NCBI GenBank assembly: GCA_947039955.1
Contig: CAMRAC010000002.1
Span: forward strand, 62,001 to 126,000
Reading direction: 5' to 3'
DNA: 64,000 nucleotides
From: an uncultured Mycoplasma sp.
GTDB lineage: Bacteria > Bacillota_I > Bacilli_A > Mycoplasmatales > Metamycoplasmataceae
Part shown: one piece after another, positions 12,677 to 30,800 of the stretch
Layout: every line of letters starts with the position of its first letter
How positions within the stretch are numbered: the stretch's first letter is position 1
Notes under the pieces: model-generated
Databases searched by the model: none
Told to the model about the DNA's origin: nothing
What the model saw: only the letters and a program-made list of their open reading frames with translations
Position numbers and translations under genes: made by a program

Positions 12677-13564
12677 ATGAATAAAAACAACAACCCAAAC
12701 AACAATCCAATAAAACTAAATGGTGTAATTACTTTTAAATACAATATATATAGTGAAAATGGAGATTTTATTAGTGGAGCAGGCCCTGTAACGATGGTTG
12801 TAGGTAGCGATACTATCTTGCCAGGACTTTCAGAAGCTATATTAGGATTAGACTATACAATAGCAAACCAAGTAATTAAATTCAACTATCAAAATCCTGC
12901 AACATTCAACTTTGAGTGAGTGGATTTAGATTTTGAAATTCATGGTTATTCAGATGATTATGAAGTCGGACAAGTAGTTAATCCAACTCAACCTAATCAA
13001 TCAAACAAAAACAATAAAGACGAAAAAGCTTCTAAAAAAGAAGTTTCAAATTTTAAAAAAGAAATAACTGAGTTACAAAATAAAATCACCGATCTTGGTA
13101 AAAACGAAACTTTATTGAATAATAAAATTGTTGAAATATCTGCAAATGCTCAAAAACAAATCAATGAATTCAAAGATAATTATAAAAAACAATTTGAAGT
13201 AAAGATGAAAGACGAAAAAGACTTTCAATTCCAAAGCTTTTTTGAAAAACTATTAAGTCCTCTAAATAATTTACATATGGCTATTCAATTTGGCACTAAA
13301 AATGATGCCAACCCAGAACTGGTTGGTTATGTTAAAGGCTTTGAATTATTAGTTAATCAAATGTTCCTTATTCTTGAATCTTCAGGGATCATTCCTATTG
13401 AACCAAAAATAGGAGATGAATTCGATCCAGAATTACACAATATTGTTGAATTAGTGCAAACTAATGAATTTAAAAAAGATAAAATAGTTGAATTAAGAAA
13501 CAGAGGATATAAATTGAATGGTCGTGTAATAATACCTGCGAATGTGTTAGTTTCTAAGAAGTAG
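12677..13564 (+). CDS. grpE: GrpE nucleotide exchange factor with N-terminal FKBP-like domain (295 aa)
   Basis: Fragments 12677-12919 and 12920-13564 in one frame joined by TGA; C-terminal FELLVNQMFLILESSGIIPIEP...FDPELHNIVELV is GrpE. Confidence 0.9.
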
Positions 13565-13614
13565 TATCCCTTAATGCTCTTATAATTATAATTTCAAGAT
13601 AACTTTTTAAAAAA

Positions 13615-13641
13615 TTAGCAATATTTTGTTAAGTATGCTAA
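13615..13641 (+). promoter_or_regulatory. degenerate CIRCE element (HrcA operator) upstream of dnaK
   Basis: TTAGCAATA-N9-GTATGCTAA against consensus TTAGCACTC-N9-GAGTGCTAA. Confidence 0.8.
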
Positions 13642-13677
13642 TTTTGTGATAATATTAAATTATAAAACAATAATTAA

Positions 13678-15531
<1,854 letters not shown>

Positions 15532-15605
15532 TTTTAAACAATATAATTATTAAAACATAATTAACTTTATGTTTTTTGTTATTAAGAAGACAAAGGGAGT
15601 ATTGC

Positions 15606-15884
15606 ATGAAAGAAGAAGAAATTAATGATTTAGAAAAAAAGGCTAAATTTGTCACAATCACTTTAGAGGATGAAACGACAGTTGAAGCAGAAGTTGTTTT
15701 CACTTTTGAAGAAAATGGAGATACCTTTATCTTGTATGCTATCGAAGATATGGTTCACCCTGCTAAAATAGCTGAAGATGATTCTTTGATTATGATTGAA
15801 GATGATGAATGAGAAATAGTTGAAAAAATATTTAATGAGTTTATGGAAGATGAAGATAATGACTTCTTAGAAGATGAAGAATAA
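15606..15884 (+). CDS. small acidic protein, DUF1292-like
   Basis: AAGGGAG before ATG 15606; ITLEDETTVEAEVVFTFEENGDTFILYAI; extended across TGA. Confidence 0.7.
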
Positions 15885-15887
15885 TTC

Positions 15888-16583
15888 ATGGAAATTTCAC
15901 AAGTAACAAAAGACATTTTAATTTATTCTGCAGTAGCATTTGTTACAGTTGCTTTGATATCTTTGGCTGTAATTTTATTTAAAGTTTATAAAATAAAGAA
16001 GACAATCAAAAAAGATAAGCTTGACATATTAAACCAAGAATCTGTGAGTAATGGACACATGAAAGTTGTAGAGAGATCTGACTTTGGTGAACCTATTTTT
16101 GATTTGAGGGATGCAATTGAAAATCCGTTAGATGATGAAATAATTGAATTTTCTATTAATACAATAATCAAAAATGATTTCAAAAAAATACTTATGTTGG
16201 GACACAAAACCTCTTATGAAATTATTTCTATTTCAAATAAAACAAATTGTTATATTGATGTTCTATCAAATGAATTTAATGAAAATGAATATAAAAATGT
16301 TGTCTCAAATGAAAAATTGAAATTTGATCATAAATTAAATGTTATAAAGGAAACGAATAATCTTGAAAAGTATGATGCTATTCTTTTATTATCAGCAAAG
16401 TCAAGTTGACTGCCGACATATGAAAAATACATTGATAATTTAAAAGAAAAAGGAATGTTTGTAATAGCAAACGTTACTAAACACAAAGCTTGGAAAAAAG
16501 AAATAGTGAGTAAAATAAGTAAAAGTAGCTTTAATTATGATATTCTTAAATGATATAAGGGTTTTATTTTAATTGTAAAATAA
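15888..16583 (+). CDS. membrane-anchored, methyltransferase-like protein
   Basis: N-terminal TM; KKILMLGHKTSYEI / KYDAILLLSAKSSW / LKEKGMFVIANV reads like a Rossmann methyltransferase core. Confidence 0.55.
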
Positions 16584-16599
16584 ACGATAAGGAAAACAT

Positions 16600-17070
16600 A
16601 TGAAAATGGAAAAAACACTACTTACCAAAGAGAAGATACAAGAACTACAATGAGAGTTAAAAAAATTAATAGAAAAAGATAGAGTTGAAGTAATTCAAGA
16701 AATTAAAGATGCAAGAGCACAAGGTGATTTATCTGAGAATGCTGAATTTGATTCTGCTAGAGAAAAACAAGGTATTATTGAAGATAGAATTAGAGAGCTT
16801 GAAGATTTATTAGAAAATTCAGATGTTTTAACTAAACAATCTTCTACTTCATCAGTTTCAATTGGATCAACAGTTGAAATTAAATTTGATAAAACTTCAA
16901 AAGTAGAAAAATTTACAATTGTTACTACATATGAAACAAATCCGTTTAACAATAAAATTAGTAATCAATCTCCACTTGCTATTGCATTAATGGGTTCTAA
17001 AAAGGGTGATGTTGTTACTGTTGATGGTCCTGAAAAGTACGACGTAACTGTTATGAGTATCATAATTTAA
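16600..17070 (+). CDS. greA: transcription elongation factor GreA
   Basis: LTKEKIQELQWELKKL...EVIQEIKDARAQGDLSENAEFDSAREKQGIIEDRIRELE. Confidence 0.95.
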
Positions 17071-17071
17071 T

Positions 17072-17635
17072 ATGAACAAGACTGATATCAAGGACGAAAG
17101 ATTCACTAAAGTTCTCTTCACACAAGAACAAATTGAAAAAAGAATAGTTGAACTTTCTCAATGAGTTGACGAAACATACAAGGGTTCTAAGGATTTAGTT
17201 TTGATTGGATTATTAAAAGGTTCTGTTCCATTTTTAGCACAACTTATAAAAACTATCGAAACTGAACATATGCTAGACTTCATGACAATTTCATCTTATG
17301 GTGGAGGAGTTTCTAACTCAGGAAACATTAAAATAATAATGGATTTAATTACTGACATTAAAAACAAAGATGTTTTAATAGTTGAAGATATTATTGATAG
17401 TGGAAGATCTTTAGAAAAAATCAAAGAAAATTTAATCTTAAGAAACCCTAAGTCTTTAAAAATAGTTACTTTGTTAGATAAGCCTTCAAATCGTAAAGCT
17501 GATATTGAAGCAGATATATCAGGTTTTATTGTTCCGGATGAATTTTTAGTTGGTTTTGGATTAGATGTGAAGGAAAAAATGCGAAATGTTCCATTTATTG
17601 GGGTTTTTAACAAAAAATATTTAGATAAATTATAA
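17072..17635 (+). CDS. hpt: hypoxanthine phosphoribosyltransferase
   Basis: PRPP motif DVLIVEDIIDSGRSL; frame extended upstream to ATG 17072. Confidence 0.92.
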
Positions 17636-17656
17636 ATTATCTTATATAATAAAAAT

Positions 17657-18544
17657 ATGAAATTAAAAATAGTAATTGATTCTTCAGCAGGATTAACAAA
17701 AAAAGAAGCAGAAGCTAGAGGGTGACATTACCTACCCCTTTATATAACTGTTGATGGTAGAGAATATGAAGATGGAGTAGAAATTACTTCAAAAAACTTT
17801 TTTGATATAACTAAAGTTGAATCAGTTGTTTCTACATCTTGTTCTTCTATTGCTAAAGCAGAAGAATTGTTGAAAAAAATATCTACACCAGATTCTTTTG
17901 TTTTGTTTTATCCTATTTCAAAACACTTATCATCACAATACCAAAACATTTTGGTAGCAGCAAATAATTTTGAAAATGTTCATGTTGTGAATTCGGAAAA
18001 CATTTCTACACCAATAATTCATGAATTAGTTGAGTTGGAAATTGGAGTTAAAAACAAAGAAATTACTATTCAAGAAGGTATTGATATTATCGAAAATAGA
18101 ACTTCAAGAGAAATGAACAACATGATTCTTTTTCCTAAGTTTCACGACAACTTGGTTAGGGGTGGAAGATTATCTCCATCTGCAGCAAAATTGATAAAAC
18201 TTTTAAAAATAATTCCAATTATTAGTATGAAAAATGGAAAATTAGAAAAACTTGGAAAAGGAAGAATATTTAATAAAACTGTAGTAAATGCCACTGTTGA
18301 TGCTTATAAGAGGTTAAATTCTTCATCAGAAGAATGAGTTATTATGTTTGGTCACTCAAATAATCCTGACAAAGATTCTATTATGCAAGAAATTACATCA
18401 TTGGTTAAAAATAAAAGACCTTTTATAGAATTATATATACCACCAGTAATTGCTATCCACACTGGTTTAGAAGCGATTACTACTTGTTTCTTGAAATTGA
18501 AATATGATGTTGAAGAATATCAATTTGAAAAGATTAAAGGTTAA
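17657..18544 (+). CDS. DegV family fatty-acid-binding protein
   Basis: IVIDSSAGLTKKEAEARGWHYLPLYITVDGREYEDGVEIT; three fragments in one frame. Confidence 0.88.
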
Positions 18545-18550
18545 TAAATA

Positions 18551-19294
18551 ATGAGTTCTAATAAAAGTTTTCCGAAGATTTTCCAAAAATCAGCTGAAAG
18601 AGCTTCAACTAAGAATAAGTTAATATCTTATTCATTGATGTGAATGGGATTGGGTGTTGCTCTTATTTTCTTGATGACTTATTTGGTTTTATCTGTTCCT
18701 ATAATAGGAGAAGCTATTATGAAATTGAGAACAACAATGTGACCAATTCTTATGGTTGCTAATATTGCCTTAGTAATAGGTATTTCTTTTTTGGTTCAAA
18801 GATTAAAACTACCTACATTGATTTTAATGTATATACTTTTTATTTTTGTTCAAGGGTTGTTTGTTTCATCTACCTTGTATTATTCAGGATTTAGTGTTGC
18901 TCAAGCAGCAGGATTTAAGAATGTATTTATATTATTTTTAGTTCCTTCAGGTATTTTTGTAATAATGGGATTATTAGGTTTCTTTCAAGTGTTTGATTTT
19001 TCAAAAATTGGACCTTTCTTGATGTTTGCAACAATAGGATTGATGATTTTTTCAATATTCTTGATATTCTTTGGTGGAGACCGTGCTGAAAAATGGTATT
19101 CATTAATAGGTGTTATTCTATTCTCATTGTGAATTGGATTTGATATTTGATGAATTCAAAGAACTTCTGATCAAATAGAATCATCAGGCGGTGCTTCGAG
19201 TGAAGAATTAATAAGATTAGGTTTAATATTTGGAATTCGTTTATTTATAGATTTTGTAAATGTATTAATGTTTGTGGCTAGGCTGTTGAGATAA
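18551..19294 (+). CDS. Bax inhibitor-1/YccA family-like membrane protein
   Basis: Seven-TM-like hydrophobic profile with WIGFDIWWIQR and C-terminal LFIDFVNVLMFVARLL. Confidence 0.75.
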
Positions 19295-19353
19295 TTTTTA
19301 GCAACTTAAGCGCAATAATGATATAATTTTTAAATTATTATCAAGGAGTGAAA

Positions 19354-20673
19354 GTGATTCAAAAATTTACTAAAAAAACATTATTTCTTGGGATGTCAAT
19401 TATTACCATTGCACCTGTTACATTTTTATTATCTTGTTCGAATCAAGCAAATGATGTTGCAAATCAATTATTAGATTTAGAACTTAAAAATTTCATTCAA
19501 TTAACCATTGATAAAAGTGATGCAAATTTAGAGAAAATAAACCTACTAAACTTAGGAATTAATGATGAAAATTTGAATCAAATAAATAGCTCTGAAAGTT
19601 CATACAATAATAATGAACAATTAGCAAATATATTTGTATTACCAGAGCCAAAAATTGCAGAAACAAATAATGATTACGGGATATTTTATTCATGAGATTT
19701 TACAAAAAAAGATATAGTTTCTTTTGATTTGGAAGGAAATATTGAATTTGAAATCAATGTTAATGTTGGCCTAAGAGAATCAAATAAATTTGTTTCTAAA
19801 CCAAAGAAAATTACTATTAATATAGAAAAAACAACAATTATAGATCAAGGTTTGACAAAGTCAGCATCTAGATATGTTTATAATGGCAAAGATTCTACTG
19901 GCTTAACTGAAAAATCATACAAATTTCAAGCTGTGAGGCAAGATGTTTTTGATGCTATGAAAAAATTCAATGTAGATTTTTACTCTGAATCATCAATAAT
20001 AACAAATAGACCGGTCTATTTTAAAGACAAAGCCACTGATGAGTCAGCAGTCGATGCATATTCTTCAAAAAGTTTGGTGTTAGCTCCAGAACAAACATCA
20101 ACAAATGGTAACAAGTATAGTTTTGGTATTACTTCTGCTGGATTTTATGAAGAAAATCCAAGACAAGGGATTTATAAAGTAAGGGTTTCTCCGACAAGTG
20201 ATATTTTTTTTAATAATTCATTAATAAAGTATGCGAAAGATAACTACGGAGTTTCTTTTGACAAACACTATTATTATCATGAAGTTAATAAAACCTTTAA
20301 AAATCCTACTGAAAGTAATATAAGTCAACATAAAAGTGTTAACTCATCAAAAGCATCTGCAATTGGTAACAGTATTTCTAGTAGTTCTCTAGCTTTTATG
20401 CCAGCAATAAAGAACCCTGGGGTGATTATTGGTAAAACTGCTGAAGAAATCGTAAAGATAAACAATGAAACTCCGGGAGGGATCTTTTCTCCACCTAGAT
20501 TTGTACAACAATTTACTATCGAACCTATAAAACGTACTTCTATATCTATTTCTTCTGTAACTACAACACAAGAAGAAATGCTCATTTTTTCAATGATTGT
20601 TAAAGTAGGTAATGCAAGTTATGAAATGTCAAATACCGTTAACAAATCAATAAATATAAAAGAATTTATATAA
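19354..20673 (+). CDS. putative lipoprotein
   Basis: Signal with lipobox-like FLLSC; AAGGAG before GTG 19354; fragments 19348 and 19729 in one frame. Confidence 0.75.
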
Positions 20674-20816
20674 TTATTTTTTATTGATTTTAAACTAATT
20701 TCACATTAATGATTTATAATTAAAATGATTTATTTAGAAGTAGAGAAAGTTTTCAAAAACATTTATTCAATTTAAAATAAATATTTGAAATTAAAATAAT
20801 CTATGTTATAATTGAG

Positions 20817-20822
20817 AAAATT
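20817..20822 (+). promoter_or_regulatory. extended -10 promoter of the F1-like ATPase cluster
   Basis: TGTTATAAT 54 nt upstream of first gene. Confidence 0.5.
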
Positions 20823-20875
20823 TATTTTAATTAATACTTTAAAATATTTTTGAAAAATCAAGACAAGGAAATTAT

Positions 20876-21697
20876 ATGCAAGATAAAAATAGAGACTTAG
20901 AAGAAAACAAAAAAAACGACTTGGGAAACAACGTTTCTTTTGAACCAAAATCTGTACAAGAAGGAAAAAAGTTCGCAGGAACATTATCTTATGAAGATAT
21001 TATTTCTCAAACAAAAGAAATGGCCTTTTCGGTTGTTAGAACAGAAAAAGAATTAATTGAAGAAGATTCAAAGATGAGAATTGAAAAGATAAATGCTTTA
21101 GAGGAACATTTTAATGACTTAAATGCTAAGCCATTATCTTCAATTGACTCATATGAAAGTTACAATTTAGTTTTAAACAAATCAGTATGAAATTACAACG
21201 AAGTTTTTCAAAGAAATACAAAGTTTTCTATTAAAGACCTTGTTTTACAAACACACATTTACATTTATGATGGTGTAATTATTACAATAGAAGAAGTTGA
21301 AAAAACATTAAATAAATTTTTAGACTCAGTAATGCAAAAAATTATTTTAGGATACCCAGTTGTTTTAAACCCAGTTTTAATTATTGATGTTGTTCGTTTT
21401 GATAAATCTAAAATAATCCCTGTAGCAATTGCTAATCCGAAGTTATTACCACCAATTGGTATAGTTGAATGAACTTCACTAGTTGAAAATGAAGGAAACA
21501 ACTACTTAATTATTGATGCTTTCATTAAGTTATTAGACAATGCTCTTAATAATGGACATGAAACAGAATTCTTCCCAGGTACATTGTTAGTTAGAGGAAT
21601 TAGTGGAATCACTTCATTATTCGTTGACGAAAAAGCAGCAAGTGGTTTTAATAAACTTGTGCTTTCTTTAGCAAGCAATCCAAAAAAAATAAAATAA
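20876..21697 (+). CDS. F1-like ATPase cluster: associated protein (first gene)
   Basis: Position immediately upstream of gamma/epsilon/alpha/beta-like genes; extended across TGA to TAA 21697. Confidence 0.65.
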
Positions 21698-21723
21698 AAT
21701 AAATTTAAAGAAGGGGGTTACAT

Positions 21724-22746
21724 ATGAAATTAAAAGAAGTTAAAGACAAATCAGAAAAATTATCTTTCTTTTTAAACTTTGTTGACATATCTAAAATACG
21801 TGTTTTGCAATTATTAAATCAAGAAGTAATGAAGTTAGAAAATATTCAGAATTTAAAAACAATTAATTTAAATCTATTGAATGCAGTAGAGGAACGTTGA
21901 TTTGTTAAAAGAGGAATAATGTTTTTTGACAGAGACGAAAAAGAAGTTAAAAAAACTAAAATAGAGTCTACAATGTATTTCTTAGTTGATCCAAAGAAAT
22001 TAGATGTTTATTCTCAAAACATGCTTGATAAATTAGAAGAAACTCTTATTAAAACAGTTACTCCTAATGATTACATTATTACTTTTGGTTCTAATGTAAA
22101 TATTATTTGTCAAAAATTAGAATTAAATGTTATTGAGCATTTTGAATATTCTTCTTTTGAAAACTTGGAAGAATTGTCACAAAAAGTAAGTGCCTTGATT
22201 GATATAGGTTTAAAAAATAATTTATTTAGTAAAGCTTTGATGTTGATTACTCAAGCATCTAACTTGCACAGTGAACCTGTTGTTTCAAAACAAATTCTAC
22301 CCTTTGAAAGTATTTTAGCAAGCGCTAACAATAAAAAACAAAAATTAAGAACTGACAATAAAGAGCCTGAAGATGACTCAAAAACAAGATCTGTTCATGA
22401 ATATATTGTGAATCATAAGAAAATTATGACTAACATTAATATTGATAATGCTGAATGAAACCCAAATATCTATGTTTTGTATGAGCAATTAACTAAAACA
22501 ATTATCAAACAAAATATTTATGAAACTAAAATTCTAAGTAATATTGAACAATATAATTTAGAACTTCAATTACTTGAAGAGAAGAAAAATAAATTGACTG
22601 AACAACAATTTGAACTAAGAATGCTTTACAATAGAACTAGAAAAGAAGAGTCTACAATGCAATCATTACTATTGTATGCAGCCTTCAAACTAAGAGCAGA
22701 AGAAGAAGAATTTCCTCTAATTAAAGTTAAAGGGACGGTGGAATAA
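21724..22746 (+). CDS. F1-like ATPase gamma-like subunit
   Basis: C-terminal helix EEKKNKLTEQQFELRMLYNRTRKEESTMQSLL resembles the gamma C-terminus; order before epsilon-alpha-beta. Confidence 0.7.
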
Positions 22747-23345
22747 TGGCTAATCAAAAAAGAGAATTAACACTGACTACAGCTATTAATCCTGAATTGT
22801 TAAGATCAATTTATTTAGATGAAAGTCAAGTAATTGTTGATATAACAATACTAACTGTTGATTACAAGCCTGTTGAATTGTTGCTAGGAATGCCTTTTAA
22901 AAGCAAAAGTAGCACTTCAGACATTATAACTATTTATGATGTTGCAGCATTGGTTGTAAAATATAGAGAAAAAGAAGCTTCATCAAGAGAAGAAAAAACA
23001 AGTTTTGTTATGGCAGAAGATGTAATGAGAGTTTCAAACGAATTTGGAGATCTAATTATGCTGAACGGTAAATTTGATATAATACCTGATAAGATGCTAA
23101 TTCAAATTTACAAAAACTTTTCAAACTTGAAAACAATTAATTTGGAAGAACTGGAAGATATGTTAGAAATTTCTAAAAATCAACCAGCGGTTAAAGAATA
23201 CAGTCAGTTATCGAATTATTTCTCAGCAGAGAATTATTCAAAGAATAATAATGTATTCAAACTTATAGAGCATCAAGATGATGTAATAAAAGTGTCTAAA
23301 AAGATATTATTGAAATCAATAGTAGCATGAGAAATAAGGAAATAA
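22746..23345 (+). CDS. F1-like ATPase epsilon-like subunit
   Basis: Overlaps the gamma stop (taATG); position between gamma- and alpha-like genes. Confidence 0.55.
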
Positions 23346-23362
23346 GAAATAAAGGGGTATTT

Positions 23363-26996
<3,634 letters not shown>

Positions 26997-27042
26997 TTAA
27001 TTAAATAAAATTAATCAATTGGATTAAGGAAATATAATTAAA

Positions 27043-27069
27043 AAAACACTATTTAAAGGTGTTTTTTTA
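27043..27069 (+). terminator. intrinsic terminator after the beta-like gene
   Basis: AAAACAC-tatttaaag-GTGTTTT-TTT. Confidence 0.8.
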
Positions 27070-27137
27070 ATAAAAAATTACAAAAAAACATATTTAAAAA
27101 CATATTTAAAAACAAATTTATAATAAATAATTTGTGA

Positions 27138-27143
27138 TATAAT
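27138..27143 (+). promoter_or_regulatory. -10 promoter element (TGTGATATAAT) of the lipoprotein cassette
   Basis: Lies after the terminator and before ORF 27181. Confidence 0.5.
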
Positions 27144-27180
27144 TTTAAATATTTAAAAAGTAAAATATAAAGGTTTGAAC

Positions 27181-27291
27181 ATGTTTGAAAGAAAAAAAAA
27201 TAAGAAAAAAAATAACATATTAATTAGTGGATTAGTATTTGCAGTAATTTCGGTTTTTGCAATCGTTATATTAATTTTTGTATTAATTTAA
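27181..27291 (+). CDS. 36-aa single-TM basic small protein (MFERKKNKKKNNILISGLVFAVISVFAIVILIFVLI)
   Basis: Complete ORF with upstream AAAGG; hydrophobic helix; below ORF-track cutoff. Confidence 0.5.
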   Translation: MFERKKNKKKNNILISGLVFAVISVFAIVILIFVLI

Positions 27292-27339
27292 TTCTGTTAA
27301 AATAATACACTTTTTACAACAAATAACATAGAGGTTAAA

Positions 27340-27810
27340 ATGAAAATCAACATTAAAAATAAAAATATTAAATTAGCACTAATCACATCAGGTGTGGTTG
27401 TTGCTATTGCAACTCCTGCAATTATTGTTGGATCAATTTATGGTTACAATACTAATAAAGTGTCAGAAACAGAAAAAGATTTAATCAGTTTTTTCGATAG
27501 AGAAGAAGCTTCTTTATTTCAAAAAGGAAACTTTTCTATTTCGGCTCCTGAAACTCAAAATGGAAAAGTGTTAGTTGATAACTTAACAATTAGGAATGTA
27601 AACTTTTTGAAGAAAGTACAACTAAACAATTATTCTTATAATATTAAAATAACGGGTTTAAATCTTAGTTCTCAACATGGTAAATTTACCTTCAATTATG
27701 AAGTTTCATCTATTGTTTACCCTGATATAAAGATATCAAAAACAAGTGAAAGTTATTCTCATTATGAAGATGCTGCTGGAGTTCTTAGATTATTTGATAA
27801 AATATCATAA
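27340..27810 (+). CDS. membrane-anchored extracytoplasmic protein
   Basis: N-terminal TM IKLALITSGVVVAIATPAIIVGSIYGY; AGAGG upstream. Confidence 0.7.
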   Translation: MKINIKNKNIKLALITSGVVVAIATPAIIVGSIYGYNTNKVSETEKDLISFFDREEASLFQKGNFSISAPETQNGKVLVDNLTIRNVNFLKKVQLNNYSYNIKITGLNLSSQHGKFTFNYEVSSIVYPDIKISKTSESYSHYEDAAGVLRLFDKIS

Positions 27811-27837
27811 TAATTCTAAATTTTAGAAGTTATACTT

Positions 27838-30800
27838 ATGATTAGAAATAAAAAATCTTTATTTAAAAAAACAATAATACTAACAACAATGGTTTATCCT
27901 GTTGTTGTTTTGTCTTCTTGCAGCAGTGAATCTGATGTAGTATATGAGTCTATAAATGATTTTTTACAAAACAATAGTAACTTCATCGTTTTGTCAGATG
28001 AATACAAAAATAAAGTTTTAGAGTATCCTCCAAAGCTTTATTTTGATAACCTTGAAAGTTCTTTGTCATATTTCGAGTTATCAAAAGATTTTCAAGATAT
28101 CTTGATTGGTAAAGAAGCGAATGTGAAATTTGAGTTATCCAAAATATTAGATGGAACAAAAATAGAATTCAACATTTATGTAAGTGTAGAAGATAGGGTT
28201 ATAGAGGCAACGTCTGTTATTCAAGGTTTTAAAACTTGACAAACATACTCTCGCGAATCAGTGAACTATTTAGAGAATTTAAACTTAATTAATGATCATA
28301 AAATGAAATACAACTTAAAAGACTTTTTTAAGACTTTTTTATCTGAAAAAATTATTAATAATGAATGAATGAATCTTATCGATTTAAAGACTCCTCCTGG
28401 ATTTGTTTTTGAATTTAATGATGATATTAAAACAACTAGATATGATTCTAAAAATCAAAAAATAGTAATAGGAAGTTTTTATGAATTAGATAAACTTGAA
28501 AGTGCAAGAGAGTTATCAATATCAATAGGTAATAACTTTAAAAATGCTAATCAACCACTTTATGTTTTTGTAGTTGGTGATAACGGGGTGGAAATTAATT
28601 CTGAAGATAATTCAGGCATTAATGCAGAGGTTTTATTCATTGATAGAACTTCAGATAATATAATAAAGTTTAATAGTCATTGGTTGGGAAAGGCCGTTTT
28701 TGGTGAATTTGATCTTTCTGGGTTTTCTAATTGGAAATTATTAACAAAACCAGGAATTGAAACAGGTTACTTTCAATCAAATTTTATTACATCTGTTAAA
28801 CTTCCAAAAAATGTTGTTGAAATAAGTGATAAGATGTTCTATGAAAATAAAATATTAGTGTTTGATATTCCAAAAATAATAACCAAAATATATAGTCAAT
28901 CATTTGATGAATCTGTTAAGTTTAAGAACATGCTTTCTAATAATAATTTAAGATTGCATCTTTATTACGATTCTACAACAAAAACTATGGATTTTGCAAA
29001 TTCTAAAACCCCAATTACTGAGTTGTCGGATTTATTAGAGTTATTAAAATTAATCTCTCGTAAAGATGAATTTCTAGTTATTACAAAGATTATATTAGAT
29101 GCATCTTTATTTCAAGTTGATTCCATGTTTAATTTAATTCAAGAAATAAATGAATTACCTATAAAGGTTAGTGAAGTTGTTTTTGTTTCTCATGAAAATT
29201 CTTTTGTAAATGATGATTTAAACATTGGAAAATGAACAACTGAAAAAATTAGTATAAGTAAAACTATCTTGTCAATTAACACACAAGGATTTATTGGTCA
29301 CCCTAATTCTGGTAGAATTATTGATAGACAACTAAGTCCTGATATTGTTAAACTTGTAATTGATGGAACTCTTGACCTTAATATAGTCATTCCTGAATTT
29401 CCAAATTATAAAGATAACTTAGATTATTATTTTAATACCGGAGATGCAAAAAAAAATATAGTTACAACATTGCGATTGGAAAATTCTTTATCCCCAACTG
29501 ATAAAAATTTTGGATATATATTTAAGGCGCCAACCACGGGAACTTTAAATAATATACATATATCAAAAGAAACCAATCTTCTAACAAATAGTTTGGTTCA
29601 AATTATTGGTAGCAAGTTCAATGTTGTTAGAGAAATGCCTGTGAATTTAGCAAATAAATTTATTGATGGTCATTTAAATTTATCATCATCAACAATTTTG
29701 GTTGAGAATTTCTATACTAATATTAAATACTTGCCTGAGGCCATGACTATAAACAAAATAACATTACCATCAAATATTCGAAAAATACCTAATCGTGCTT
29801 TTTATGATATCAATCTTTCAAAAGTAGATCTATCATTTTTAAATAACATTTATGAAGTTGGTGATTATGCTTTTTATAAGTCAAAATTAAATGGCGATTT
29901 AAATATGTCCGATGCTACCCATATAGGTAATTATGCTTTTTATGGAAACTCATTAACATCTTTAAATATTCCAAAAGTAACAAAGATTGGTATTTCAGCT
30001 TTTCAAGAGAATAAGTTAACATCAATTGTTATACCAAAAGTTACTGTGATTTTACAGAACACATTTTTTAGAAATGAATTAACATCAGTAACCTTAGATA
30101 ATGTAACTTCTGTAGCTTCTGGAGCTTTTAAGTTAAACTACCTAACTTCGGTTAAATTTAAAGATATTCCCACAATTACTAATACTTCATTTGATCTTGG
30201 TGTTGCTATAGAAATATCAGAAAATAGTGTTTCAAAGTTCATCCCTGGATTAATTGACACAACAAACAAAATAATTGATTTCAGTAAATTAAATGGAACA
30301 AAATATACTTTTGTTGATGCAATTAATCAAATTAATATTTTATTTCCTACAATAAACAACGCAACACAACCCATTGTAGATGAAGTAATTTGGGATTTAG
30401 ATTTAAAGTTAGGATTAAGTTTACAATTTGGTCAATCAAAAATTAAAAAAATTAAAAAATTGACAATACTTGAGCCTAAAGACATTACTTCGGAAAGAAG
30501 ATTGGCTTCATCTATGTTTAGTGGTGTTGAAATTGATGAAGTTGAGGGTTTAAACCATGTTGATATTATAGGTGATTATGCATTTCAAAATTCCCACATC
30601 AAAACATTTAATGGAGAAGATGGAAAATTAACAATTAGTAAAGACTTAAAAACACTAGGAATAAGATCTTTTCAAAACAATGATATAAAAGAGTTGGTTT
30701 TTGAGACCGGTTCAACTATAAAACTAACAGATTATTCTTTTTATAATAATGTTTTGTTAAAAAAGGTAATAATTCCTAACACAATAGAATTTGTTTCAGG

